From a virus: a stretch of DNA of 60,234 nucleotides. Below, in pieces: positions 1-6,461 of this stretch. The translations under genes and the position numbers were made by a program. Location of the stretch: positions 1 to 60,234 of the IMG/VR virus record IMGVR_UViG_3300037961_004087. One strand, given 5' to 3'. Numbering within the stretch: position 1 is the first letter of the stretch; each line of letters starts with the position of its first letter. A model generated the notes under the pieces. The model searched no databases, was not told the DNA's origin, and worked only from the letters and a program-made list of their open reading frames with translations.

Positions 1-105
1 GAAATCCGCGACATTGCTGCTAAAATGTTGGAGTTGGTTCAGGGGATCGAAGGAAACCCGTTTAAGTTTACACTTGGAGCATTTAAGTTGAATAGGGAAA
101 CATAA
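1..105 (+). CDS. C-terminal end of an unidentified protein (partial)
   Basis: The first frame is open from base 1 to a TAA at 103-105, giving 34 residues that include EIRDIAAKMLELVQGIEG. The start lies before the window. The stop overlaps the next ATG by one base (TAATG), the tight coupling seen throughout this genome. The fragment is too short to assign a family. Confidence 0.6.
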   Translation, partial: EIRDIAAKMLELVQGIEGNPFKFTLGAFKLNRET

Positions 106-389
106 TGAGATTAGCACTAGCAATTTCTTTTGTTTTACTTTGTGTGTTAGATAATATATTTACATACGAGATAATAAAATATCCTTTCTTTAAAGAGATA
201 GCGCCAGTAGGTATGCTTATGGTATCAATACCTTTTGGACTTTGGATTCAAAAGTTTTGTGTGTGTTTAGGATTGTATTACTTTAGAGATAAAATTAGGA
301 ATAGATTTCTATGGGCAATCGACTTGGGTATGTTGCTTGTAGTTTTAAATAATGGCTATTGGTATTACGAGGTAATATCTCAAACATAA
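105..389 (+). CDS. Small integral membrane protein
   Basis: 94 residues with three or four predicted hydrophobic segments: about residues 3-22 (LALAISFVLLCVLD), 33-50 (APVGMLMVSIPFGLW), 50-60, and 70-88. The basic loop RDKIRNRF lies before the last segment. It starts on the TAATG overlap with the preceding partial gene, so it is probably translationally coupled. The layout resembles short phage membrane proteins of the DUF5658 type, but that is a weak resemblance and I assign no function. Confidence 0.6.
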   Translation: MRLALAISFVLLCVLDNIFTYEIIKYPFFKEIAPVGMLMVSIPFGLWIQKFCVCLGLYYFRDKIRNRFLWAIDLGMLLVVLNNGYWYYEVISQT

Positions 390-401
390 TGGGAGAAGTT
401 G

Positions 402-734
402 ATGTATGAGTATCGTGCTAGACTAAAACGAGTTGTGGATGGAGATACTGTTGATTTTGTGGTGGATCTTGGTTTCCATGTGCATACAACTATACGAACC
501 AGACTATTAGGAGTTGACACGCCAGAACGAGGACATCCAGATTGGAAGAAAGCAACAGCGGAGTGTGCAAGACTAATCTCGGCTGTTGCAGATGTAGAGA
601 ACGCAGCATTGGGACATCCAGAACACTATCTTACAATTAGAACACACAAACAAGGCAAGTATGGACGTTGGTTAGTGGAGATCGACGGCGTTACAGATGT
701 GCTTGCTAAAACTTGGCCTTACAATAAAGGATAA
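402..734 (+). CDS. Staphylococcal nuclease-like (thermonuclease) protein
   Basis: 110 residues with the SNase OB-fold signature. VVDGDTVDF is near the N terminus. RTRLLGVDTPER follows, with the Arg, Asp and Glu that match catalytic R35, D40 and E43 of the Staphylococcus enzyme. A later KYGRWL supplies the second catalytic Arg (R87 equivalent). There is no signal peptide, so it probably acts inside the cell, for example in degrading host DNA or recycling nucleotides. The ATG at 402 is preferred over the in-frame TTG at 399 because GGGAGAAG lies just upstream at good spacing. The length suits a minimal SNase domain. Confidence 0.85.
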   Translation: MYEYRARLKRVVDGDTVDFVVDLGFHVHTTIRTRLLGVDTPERGHPDWKKATAECARLISAVADVENAALGHPEHYLTIRTHKQGKYGRWLVEIDGVTDVLAKTWPYNKG

Positions 735-738
735 TATT

Positions 739-969
739 ATGTCGTACAAACAATCAGCACTTGACATGTTAAGAAATCAAGCTGAGACAGATCAATGCAA
801 AGCACTTACCAGTCTTGAGCTTTTATTGAATCATCCAGCAGGAATTGGAGATCATAGCACAGGCGATCTATATGATAATCTAAATGAAGCTATAGCACTT
901 CTGGCAGATGCAGAAGATAGGCTAGAAACATTAAGAAAATATAATAGTTTTTTCACAACTACAGATTAA
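739..969 (+). CDS. Small acidic helical protein, unknown
   Basis: 76 residues starting MSYKQSALDML. The frame extends upstream to 697, but that stretch overlaps the nuclease gene, so the ATG at 739, five bases after the upstream stop, is the natural start. The sequence is mostly helical (NLNEAIALLADAEDRLETL) with no transmembrane segment and no motif I recognise. It sits among small genes upstream of the tmRNA locus. Confidence 0.6.
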   Translation: MSYKQSALDMLRNQAETDQCKALTSLELLLNHPAGIGDHSTGDLYDNLNEAIALLADAEDRLETLRKYNSFFTTTD

Positions 970-982
970 GAGGTGTATAATA

Positions 983-1387
983 ATGAAGGTATACATAGTC
1001 GTTTCTATAACCGCAGAGGGCAAAGTTTCAACCTCTTTTTCTATAGAACCCCTTGCGGTTTGCTCTAGTCTTGAAAAAGCGTTGGATATGGTTTCTGAGC
1101 TAGAAGATAATACAACCAACACCAAAGAAGCCTTCATTGAAACAGCTTACGATATTTTTGAATTTAAAGTTGATGAAAAGCCTATACTTCTTAGTTGGCT
1201 TAAAAAAGAAAAAGAAATATTTGAAGAAAGTATACAAGATGCGATAATAAACCTGATGAAAAAAGGTTATATCGACCAACTTATTGGTGAAGATGGTAAT
1301 TTTTATTACACACTTACAGATATTGGTAAGTCTGAAATGAAAAGTATTCCAGAACAAGTGAGGAAGTTCTTCAAGAAGAAGGGCTAA
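983..1387 (+). CDS. Unknown protein with a winged-helix-like C-terminal half
   Basis: 134 residues. The first 45 residues are beta-rich (MKVYIVVSITAEGKVSTSFS). Residues about 75-125 read like a winged helix: two helices (ESIQDAIINLMKKGYIDQL), a beta-hairpin wing (GNFYYTLTDIG) and a closing helix. That pattern is common in DNA-binding or regulatory proteins, but it was judged by eye only. The start is supported by GAGGTG upstream. Confidence 0.55.
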   Translation: MKVYIVVSITAEGKVSTSFSIEPLAVCSSLEKALDMVSELEDNTTNTKEAFIETAYDIFEFKVDEKPILLSWLKKEKEIFEESIQDAIINLMKKGYIDQLIGEDGNFYYTLTDIGKSEMKSIPEQVRKFFKKKG

Positions 1388-1413
1388 TTTTTAGTTTTTT
1401 ACAGGAGTTTAGA

Positions 1414-1677
1414 ATGTCAAAATTTATTGCGGGAATTGTAATTGCTTGTGCGATTACTATCGGATCAAGCTCAACAGCATCAGCAGACTGTTGCGATGGG
1501 CCTGTTCGCAAAGTGGTTAAGGCGACTGCTTGCACGCCTGTGCGAGTTGTTCGTGCTGTGCGAGAAGCTCAACCTGTTCGTCGGGTTGCCTCTTTGCCAT
1601 GCAGAGTTGCACAGCGATGGGCAGAAGCAAAGCCTGTTCGATCTACCCTGAAAAGGGTATGTTGCGGCTGTCGCTGA
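1414..1677 (+). CDS. Small secreted Cys- and PVR-rich protein
   Basis: 87 residues. A signal peptide (KFIAGIVIACAITIGSSS) has a likely cleavage after ASA, followed by DCCDGPVRKVV. The mature part is very basic and repeats a PVR unit four times (GPVRKV, TPVRVV, QPVRRV, KPVRST), with Cys near both ends (DCC and CCGC). Short exported proteins of this composition remind me of small secreted proteins in planctomycete genomes, which suggests host origin; that is memory of a style, not a search result. An ACAGGAG ribosome site precedes the ATG. Function is unknown. Confidence 0.65.
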   Translation: MSKFIAGIVIACAITIGSSSTASADCCDGPVRKVVKATACTPVRVVRAVREAQPVRRVASLPCRVAQRWAEAKPVRSTLKRVCCGCR

Positions 1678-1688
1678 TGAGCTTTAAT

Positions 1689-1705
1689 TAGATCAGTTTG
1701 ATCTA
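1689..1705 (+). other. Inverted repeat upstream of the tmRNA
   Basis: TAGATCA (1689-1695) and TGATCTA (1699-1705) form a perfect 7-bp stem with a 3-base loop. It lies between the stop of the secreted protein and the acceptor piece of the tmRNA. It could be an operator, a processing hairpin or part of the precursor. No T tract follows, so it is not a standard terminator. Confidence 0.4.
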
Positions 1706-1710
1706 TATAT

Positions 1711-1950
1711 GATTGTAGACGTTGTTATTGAAACAACGCAGGACGCGAGTTCGACTCTCGCCGCCTCCACTTACCAAACCAAGGGGGCGTAATGGTATCG
1801 ACTGGTTGCGTAGGTAATGACTGCAATCCGAGGTTGGTCAGTTGGCCTCGTAAAAAGCTGACTAAATTTTAATTGCAGATGAAAGTCTCGCATTGGCAGC
1901 GTAAGTTGTCTGGGGAGTTGCCCGTCCTTATTATCCAAACGGGCTTTTAT
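1711..1950 (+). ncRNA. ssrA: Circularly permuted (two-piece) tmRNA
   Basis: The tRNA-like 3' piece comes first. Its T arm is GCGAG-TTCGACT-CTCGC (1745-1761), followed by CGCCTCC (1762-1768) and discriminator A. After a 13-base loop (1770-1782) the 5' piece begins with GGGGGCG (1783-1789), which pairs with CGCCTCC through one G-U. P2 forms between GATTGTAG (1711-1718) and CTGCAATC (1821-1828). A 6-bp hairpin lies at 1721-1737. PK1 is an H-type pseudoknot: CGAGG/CCTCG (1829-1833 with 1846-1850) and GTCAG/CTGAC (1837-1841 with 1858-1862). The block TTGGCCTCGTAAAAAGC matches E. coli tmRNA as I remember it. The tag frame at 1875-1904 reads ADESLALAA then TAA, a typical protease tag ending. The order (acceptor, loop, coding piece) is that of two-piece tmRNAs, whose loop is removed after transcription. 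CCA is not encoded. tmRNA rescues stalled ribosomes and tags the nascent protein. Confidence 0.93.
1920..1948 (+). terminator. Rho-independent terminator of the tmRNA
   Basis: GCCCGT (1920-1925) pairs with ACGGGC (1939-1944) around a 13-base loop and is followed by TTTT. It follows the tag stop codon and probably forms the 3' end of the coding piece. Confidence 0.65.
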
Positions 1951-1969
1951 CTTTACTTGGAGGTATTTC

Positions 1970-2143
1970 ATGAAGCGTTTTTTTAGATTTATAGCGAGGA
2001 TTAGATGTCGATTTATCGGTATCAGGATGTGGTTTTTAGATCATAGAATTGAACGCAATAAAAAGCGGATCAAAAGATTTAAAAAGAGAGTGAAGCGTCT
2101 ATCCAGTAGGTTAGATCGCATCAAGGATAAGCACAACCTATAA
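1970..2143 (+). CDS. Very basic 57-residue protein, unknown
   Basis: The ATG at 1970 has TTGGAGG at good spacing, and the frame runs to the TAA at 2141-2143. The product begins MKRFFRFIARIRCRFIGIRM and continues with a long Lys/Arg helix (RIERNKKRIKRFKKRVKRL). It could be a nucleic-acid-binding peptide or a membrane-active amphipathic one; neither can be shown. It lies between the tmRNA terminator and tRNA-Asn, and its strong ribosome site argues that it is real. Confidence 0.6.
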   Translation: MKRFFRFIARIRCRFIGIRMWFLDHRIERNKKRIKRFKKRVKRLSSRLDRIKDKHNL

Positions 2144-2153
2144 GATGTGCAAT

Positions 2154-2225
2154 TGTATCGTAGCTCAATGGTAGAGCATGTGACTGTTAATCACAGGGTT
2201 GCTGGTTCGAGTCCAGCCGATACAG
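2154..2225 (+). tRNA. tRNA-Asn (GUU)
   Basis: A 72-base cloverleaf. The acceptor stem is TGTATCG (2154-2160) with CGATACA (2218-2224) and discriminator G. The D arm is GCTC...GAGC. The anticodon arm TGTGA-CTGTTAA-TCACA carries anticodon GTT. The T arm is GCTGG-TTCGAGT-CCAGC. CCA is not encoded. Asn codons are common in this AT-rich genome, so a phage copy could support translation. It is the only standard tRNA seen in the window. Confidence 0.95.
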
Positions 2226-2249
2226 CTTTATAATTTGGGAGTATCTGAA

Positions 2250-2783
2250 GTGAGTGAGAAACTTATTTTGTCTTATCTAATGCAAGAGAATCGACCTGAT
2301 GATTGGGACAATATGTTCTTTTCTACTGCAACTTTGTGGTCGCGTAAGAGTCATGACTCCGAAACGCAATGCGGTTGCGTATTAGTGAAGAATAAAACAA
2401 TTATAGCTACGGGTTACAACGGTTTTATTAGAGGTGTAGATGACTTCATGCTTCCTAACACAAGACCTGATAAATATCCGTTTATGATTCATGCAGAGGC
2501 TAACGCTGTTTACAACGCTGCCCGTGAAGGTCAAAGTACAATGGGTGCAAGAGCATATATTACAGCAATCCCATGCCGAGGATGTCTACAGATGTTATGG
2601 CAATGCGGTATCCATGAAATTTATTACACCAACATATCTTCACCAAAGTCGTGTATGTGGGGTGATGGATACAATGAAATACTCAAACAGATTGAGGATA
2701 GGATCGACTTCAAGTTCTTTCCTAAGAATTGCCTATATAATGATACGCTTATTGAATCCGCAGAAAAGTTTGAAAATTTATAA
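2250..2783 (+). CDS. dCMP deaminase-like protein
   Basis: 177 residues of the zinc-dependent cytidine/deoxycytidylate deaminase fold. The motifs are MIHAEANAVYNAA (catalytic HAE) and PCRGCLQ (the PCxxC zinc ligands), with an upstream CGCVLVKNKTIIATGYNG strand pair. dCMP deaminase makes dUMP for dTMP synthesis, which fits the phage ribonucleotide reductase and dNMP kinase in this window. The frame extends upstream into the tRNA, so I chose the GTG at 2250, eight bases after GGGAG. Other deaminases of the ComE group have the same motifs, so the exact substrate is inferred. Confidence 0.85.
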   Translation: MSEKLILSYLMQENRPDDWDNMFFSTATLWSRKSHDSETQCGCVLVKNKTIIATGYNGFIRGVDDFMLPNTRPDKYPFMIHAEANAVYNAAREGQSTMGARAYITAIPCRGCLQMLWQCGIHEIYYTNISSPKSCMWGDGYNEILKQIEDRIDFKFFPKNCLYNDTLIESAEKFENL

Positions 2784-2791
2784 AAAAGCAC

Positions 2792-2820
2792 TTGACAAAT
2801 CGTGGTCCGTAGACTATAAT
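2792..2820 (+). promoter_or_regulatory. Sigma70-type promoter P1
   Basis: TTGACA (2792-2797), a 17-base spacer ending CGTAGAC, and TATAAT (2815-2820). All twelve hexamer bases match consensus. It lies 50 bases before the gene at 2870, in the gap after the deaminase. The spacer end CGTAGAC recurs at 11383 and 32855. Confidence 0.9.
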
Positions 2821-2869
2821 ATAGTAAACCGAGACAAACCCAGTCAAACATTTATAGGAGCAAAGAGAG

Positions 2870-3091
2870 ATGCCGAATATGGCAGAAATGGTAGAAGCAC
2901 ACCTTTTGAATGTGCAAAGAGAAATTGTAAACCTTCAAGAAAGAAAGGTTGCAATCGAAGCAGAAATTGAGAAGTTGCAAGGTTATTTACAAGAGGGTCA
3001 AGCTACTCTCACCGAAGCAAATTCTACAATTCAACCGATGAAAACAGACGCACCTGCGTCTACAGTATTTAATCCAAGTTTGGGAGGATAG
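2870..3091 (+). CDS. Small coiled-coil protein
   Basis: 73 residues. Residues about 8-48 form a strong heptad coiled coil (NLQERKVAIEAEIEKLQGYL), followed by a flexible Ala/Pro/Thr tail ending STVFNPSLGG. It is the first gene after promoter P1 and is cotranscribed with the 3098 gene and SSB. The tail motif STxFNP also occurs in the virion-like protein at 7000 (STTFNPARTI), which may be chance or a shared interaction motif. A second ATG three codons later is possible. Confidence 0.65.
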   Translation: MPNMAEMVEAHLLNVQREIVNLQERKVAIEAEIEKLQGYLQEGQATLTEANSTIQPMKTDAPASTVFNPSLGG

Positions 3092-3097
3092 TTTAAG

Positions 3098-3409
3098 ATG
3101 GAAGTTAATGAGTTTTATACGGCACTCACGCGATTGCCAAATAGTTACTTTAAAACCGAAAGTGGGCTTACCGGCTCTATCGCTGGGGGTCAGTATCGCG
3201 GGGAAACAGTAAACCCAGTTACCGCAGTTGCATACAAGACTACGGGTACGGTTTACGGAACGAACAAACGGGAGACTCTGAGGGCTGGTAAAGCCTTGGG
3301 GTTGAACCGACACTTTACCGAGACAGTTTATGACGCTACCACGGGCGGTTCAAATCGTGGTAACACACAAGTAGTACGTGGAAAAATTAAGTCAGCTTTA
3401 GGAGTTTAA
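3098..3409 (+). CDS. Unknown 103-residue protein upstream of SSB
   Basis: A basic, Gly/Thr-rich protein (TGTVYGTNKRETLRAGKALG and GGSNRGNTQVVRGKIKSALG) with no transmembrane segment and no motif I recognise. GGGAGG precedes the ATG. It has more G and C at third codon positions than most neighbours, as has the 7000 gene, which may indicate high expression. It lies between promoter P1 and ssb, so a DNA-associated or early role is possible but unproven. Confidence 0.6.
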   Translation: MEVNEFYTALTRLPNSYFKTESGLTGSIAGGQYRGETVNPVTAVAYKTTGTVYGTNKRETLRAGKALGLNRHFTETVYDATTGGSNRGNTQVVRGKIKSALGV

Positions 3410-3411
3410 TT

Positions 3412-3744
3412 ATGAATCAGAATTGTTGGAATGGAGCAGGACGTTTGACAAAAGATGCGGAGTTTACCAATACTAAAAAGGGTACTCCAATGTCTAAATT
3501 TAGATTGGCAGTAAATGATCGTCGCAACGACGACACGCTGTTTATCAATGTTCTTTGCTTCGGCAAGATGGCAGAAAATCTCAATCCTATGCTAGTAAAG
3601 GGTAGACTAGTTTCTATTACTGGTAAAATTAAGATTGATGATTACGAGGATGAGAATCAAAACAAGAGAAACTCAGTTTGCGTAATGGCAGACGAGATTT
3701 CTCTCGGACCTGATCCTTCAACAATCACTCCAAGAGGCGAATAG
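3412..3744 (+). CDS. ssb: Single-stranded DNA-binding protein
   Basis: 110 residues forming one OB fold of the bacterial SSB family: NGAGRLTKDAEFTNTKKGTP, SKFRLAVNDR, FINVLCFGKMAENL, LVKGRLVSITGKIK. The usual acidic tail is replaced by a short PDPSTITPRGE end, so the common tip that recruits other repair proteins is missing. It coats single-stranded DNA during replication and recombination. It ends the P1 operon and is followed by the structured RNA. A second, more divergent SSB-like gene is at 37604. Confidence 0.9.
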   Translation: MNQNCWNGAGRLTKDAEFTNTKKGTPMSKFRLAVNDRRNDDTLFINVLCFGKMAENLNPMLVKGRLVSITGKIKIDDYEDENQNKRNSVCVMADEISLGPDPSTITPRGE

Positions 3745-4032
3745 TGAATATATGGAGTGAGTCGCTCTCACCCCATAGGAAGGTGGCTGAAAACACGGGA
3801 GCAAGCCAGTGACCGTAACAGCACGCGATTCTTAGCCGGACGGCCAAGTGGCATACATGGCATAAGATAGTGGTTAAAGTAGGAACATTGCCATAACTGG
3901 CTCTGAAATTTGTGGGTACTTAAATGGTAAGCCCACCCTTCCATTTTTTACATCTTCTTGGCTAACCGTTAGGTTAAAAGACGGAAATAAAAGCTAAGAG
4001 CAAGACCCTGCCAAGCCGGATGCTTGGTGGGG
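3745..4032 (+). ncRNA. Structured RNA of unknown family downstream of ssb
   Basis: A 362-base gap without a gene holds a chain of helices found by eye. Hairpin 3752-3776 is ATGG-A-GTGAG with CTCAC-C-CCAT. A possible H-type pseudoknot pairs TGGCT (3784) with AGCCA (3804) and ACGG (3795) with CCGT (3813). TCTTAGC (3830-3836) pairs over long range with GCTAAGA (3993-3999). ATGGCA (3857) pairs with TGCCAT (3889). GTGGG..CTT pairs with AAG-CCCAC (3912-3936). TAACC-GTTA-GGTTA closes at about 3963-3976. The long-range helix encloses the rest, as in a folded functional RNA. It lacks the core signatures I know for RNase P RNA, 6S RNA, group I introns and tmRNA. It may be a separate transcript or a structured 3' UTR of the P1 operon. 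Confidence 0.6.
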
Positions 4033-4039
4033 TTTTTTT
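4005..4039 (+). terminator. Strong Rho-independent terminator
   Basis: ACCCTGCCAAGC (4005-4016) pairs with GCTTGGTGGGGT (4022-4033) over 12 bp with two wobbles and a 5-base loop, followed by seven T. It ends the P1 operon and the structured RNA. Confidence 0.92.
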
Positions 4040-4059
4040 CTAAAAATTCTAAAGACCAC

Positions 4060-4088
4060 TTGACAAATAGCCGATACTATGCTATAAT
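4060..4088 (+). promoter_or_regulatory. Sigma70-type promoter P2
   Basis: TTGACA (4060-4065), 17-base spacer, TATAAT (4083-4088), all matching consensus. It lies 18 bases before the ATG at 4107, right after the terminator. Its spacer end (ACTATGC) differs from the CGTAGAC of P1, P3 and P4. Confidence 0.9.
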
Positions 4089-4106
4089 AAGGGAAAGGAG
4101 AACACA

Positions 4107-4556
4107 ATGGGTTTTGAAAATGCAGAATTAGTATTTAGTATAGCTAACGTGATAGCTTTTGGTCTTTCTTGTTTTTTTGCAATGATGTTTATAGGCGGAT
4201 ATTTACTGGGGCCAGACCATGTGCCACCCCTAAAGATTGACGACAAGTTTGATTTAGGTTACATTAGAGATGACAAACCCTCGACACTTGAGACTTCATC
4301 TAACACCCAGTATTACGCAACCTTGGAATCCGTAGAAATTAAGGAGAAGAAGAAGAAGAATAAGAAGAAGAAACCGGTGCAGAAGCCTGCTATTTCACCA
4401 GCACCCCCTAAGCCAATAGTGAACGAGTGTATTGAGGCCATGATTGCTTTAGGGGAAAAGAAATCTCAGGCAAGAGCTACGGTAAATAAGTATTTTGTAA
4501 GTAACCCAAAAACTAAAACCGTAGACGAATTTATATCAGGAGTATTTAAGAAATGA
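4107..4556 (+). CDS. Membrane-anchored protein with RuvA domain III-like C terminus
   Basis: 149 residues. One transmembrane segment covers about residues 10-36 (ANVIAFGLSCFFAMMFIGGY). A Lys-rich linker (EKKKKNKKKKPVQKP) follows, then a C-terminal three-helix unit (IEAMIALGEKKSQARATVNK) that resembles the helicase-contacting domain of RuvA. In RuvA this domain binds RuvB; here it would be tethered to the membrane, so the partner is unknown. It is the first gene of the P2 operon and overlaps the next start (ATGA). The RuvA resemblance is by eye and could reflect a general UBA-like fold. Confidence 0.6.
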   Translation: MGFENAELVFSIANVIAFGLSCFFAMMFIGGYLLGPDHVPPLKIDDKFDLGYIRDDKPSTLETSSNTQYYATLESVEIKEKKKKNKKKKPVQKPAISPAPPKPIVNECIEAMIALGEKKSQARATVNKYFVSNPKTKTVDEFISGVFKK

Positions 4557-5650
4557 TAATTAATCTACAAGCACCAGTTAATCAGCTTGGATATGGAGTC
4601 GCAGGAATAAACATCCTCAAGGCATTACAAGCACAGGACGTAAAGGTTTCATTTTTTCCCATAGGTCAGCCTCAAGTCACCAATCAGGTAGACGCAGATG
4701 CGGTTACAAGAGGAGTGGAAACCGCTAAGACATTTGACCCACAAGCACCCTGCATTAAAATCTGGCATCAGAACCAGATGGCAGAACGTATAGGGTCAGG
4801 CAGGTTCATTGGCTTTCCTATTTTTGAGTTGGATACCTTTAACGACCTAGAGAAACACCATCTAAACTCTTGCGATGATCTAATGGTTTGTTCAGAATGG
4901 GCCAAAAAGGTGTGTTTAGATAACTTATACAAAACTAAACCTGTTATGTATAAATCAGGAGGAAAATGCTTAGACGCTGAACAACAAGTTCATGTTGTAC
5001 CTCTTGGTGTAGACGCAGAACTGTTCCCGCCAGCACCAGCGAGACAGGACGACAAGACGATCTTCTTCAACTGTGGCAAGTGGGAGATCCGTAAGGGTCA
5101 CGATATTCTAATTAAAGCCCTCAAAAAGGTACTTGAACACGGAGAAAATGCAGAATTGTGGATGATGTGCAGTAATCCTTTTAACTCTAGCGAAGAAAAC
5201 GCCCGCTGGCATCAACTATACAACCATCCAAAAGTACGTATTATTCCAAGGGCTGAGACACAGGCAGAAGTGTATAATATTATGTCCCAAGTAGATTGTG
5301 GTGTATTCCCTTCTCGTGGAGAGGGCTGGAATCTCGAACTTTTAGAAATGATGTCTGCTGGAAAACATGTCGTAGCTACAAATTATTCTGCCCACACTGA
5401 ATTTTGCAACCAAGAAAACTGCGGCCTTGTGGAGATAAAAGATGTAGAACCAGCATTTGATGGTAAATGGTTCTTTAATCAGGGTAATTGGGCAAAGATT
5501 GATTCTCACGTAGAGTTTGATTTGTATATGAAGATGATGCGATTTATTCTAGACAAAAAGGGTACACTGAACCAATCAGGAATTGAAACTGCACAGAAGT
5601 TTAGCTGGGACAATACTGCTGACAAGATACTTCAAACTTTAAGGGGGTAA
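4553..5650 (+). CDS. Glycosyltransferase, GT4-like (GT-B fold)
   Basis: 365 residues. The C-terminal half has the GT4 donor-binding pattern: KWEIRKGHDILIKALKKVLE, later AEVYNIMSQVDCGVFPSRGE, then GWNLELLEMMSAGKHVVATN with the E(x7)E acid pair. The N-terminal half begins INLQAPVNQLGYGVAGINIL, a typical first Rossmann strand and Gly loop. It would transfer a sugar from a nucleotide donor. It lies far from the main glycan cassette, next to the sigma-like factor, so its acceptor could be a virion protein. The start overlaps the preceding stop. Confidence 0.85.
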   Translation: MIINLQAPVNQLGYGVAGINILKALQAQDVKVSFFPIGQPQVTNQVDADAVTRGVETAKTFDPQAPCIKIWHQNQMAERIGSGRFIGFPIFELDTFNDLEKHHLNSCDDLMVCSEWAKKVCLDNLYKTKPVMYKSGGKCLDAEQQVHVVPLGVDAELFPPAPARQDDKTIFFNCGKWEIRKGHDILIKALKKVLEHGENAELWMMCSNPFNSSEENARWHQLYNHPKVRIIPRAETQAEVYNIMSQVDCGVFPSRGEGWNLELLEMMSAGKHVVATNYSAHTEFCNQENCGLVEIKDVEPAFDGKWFFNQGNWAKIDSHVEFDLYMKMMRFILDKKGTLNQSGIETAQKFSWDNTADKILQTLRG

Positions 5651-5651
5651 C

Positions 5652-5987
5652 ATGTCCGATGAGAGAACAAATTTTGCATCAGTATCGTATAGTGTAGATC
5701 AAAGCGGAGAATTCTATATTGATGTTCAGATAGAGGACTATTCAAATGAGACCTTATCTAAATTATCACTTTTAGTTGCCTCAATTGGTACAGATGCGTT
5801 TGATGCTCAAACTCTGGAAATACTCAGAGCAGCTTTTGAACAAGATGGTAAATCAACAGAGTTTACGTCATTTATGACACAACTTTTACTAAGACAAACT
5901 ATTTTATCACGCGGTAAAGATACACTGGAGTTTAACGAAGAAAGCAATAAGGACAAACCAATAATAAAACCAACAGACTTGCTTTAG
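5652..5987 (+). CDS. Small acidic protein, unknown
   Basis: 111 residues. A beta-rich N terminus (ASVSYSVDQSGEFYIDVQIE) is followed by helices. There is no signal peptide or transmembrane segment. It starts two bases after the glycosyltransferase stop and reads as part of the same operon. I do not recognise a family. Confidence 0.65.
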   Translation: MSDERTNFASVSYSVDQSGEFYIDVQIEDYSNETLSKLSLLVASIGTDAFDAQTLEILRAAFEQDGKSTEFTSFMTQLLLRQTILSRGKDTLEFNEESNKDKPIIKPTDLL

Positions 5988-5996
5988 GAGATACAT

Positions 5997-6461
5997 ATGA
6001 AATACACTAAAAAAATAGGCTGGCAAAAGTATGAAGATATGATTCAAAATCAATTACAGTCACCACTTATTGAAGCAATGTATCAAAGTCTATCTGGACA
6101 AAGTTCAGAAATTGATTTGGATGATCTCTCAGAAGATGAGCAAGAAATCCTTAATTCACTTAGAGAAAACGAGCAGGAAGACCCTTATGGTCAGTATGTC
6201 ATACCAGTAGATCCAAAAATGATGGAACATATAAATCTATCAGCAAATTTTGACTGCTGGTTGGGGCATACAAATTTTAATATTACAAAAGACGTATTGG
6301 ATACTCTAGAGAGCATGGAGGGCGTAGAAGTTCTTAAAGTATGTAGTCGATACAGGTTTTTTGTTGGTATAGGTAGAATGTTTGACTTCTCAGAGGTCAG
6401 GCAAAACATTGAGGACACTTTAACAACCTTTCAGGAGAAAGAAATTGAGCAAGAAAATTGA
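5997..6461 (+). CDS. Conserved-type acidic phage protein, unknown
   Basis: 154 residues. The N-terminal half is acidic (EIDLDDLSEDEQEILNSLRE). The C-terminal part is a compact alpha/beta unit (CWLGHTNFNITKDVLDTLES followed by GVEVLKVCSRYRFFVGIG) that reminds me of small uncharacterised proteins in large marine phages. No catalytic motif is visible. An AGGAG site precedes the start. Its end overlaps the TTG start of the sigma-like gene by 17 bases, so the two are probably made together. Confidence 0.65.
   Translation: MKYTKKIGWQKYEDMIQNQLQSPLIEAMYQSLSGQSSEIDLDDLSEDEQEILNSLRENEQEDPYGQYVIPVDPKMMEHINLSANFDCWLGHTNFNITKDVLDTLESMEGVEVLKVCSRYRFFVGIGRMFDFSEVRQNIEDTLTTFQEKEIEQEN

Noticed and set aside
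2491-2970. A 159-residue plus-strand frame across the end of the deaminase gene and promoter P1.
   Set aside because: It overlaps a conserved enzyme, a consensus promoter and the 2870 gene, and its product has no fold-like pattern.
3781-3816. AAGCCAGTGACC near AGGAAGGTGGCTG looked like part of a cobalamin riboswitch (B12 box).
   Set aside because: The order and spacing of the other conserved boxes do not fit, the box itself lacks the usual GAGACC, and the RNA lies downstream of ssb rather than before a gene it could control directly.
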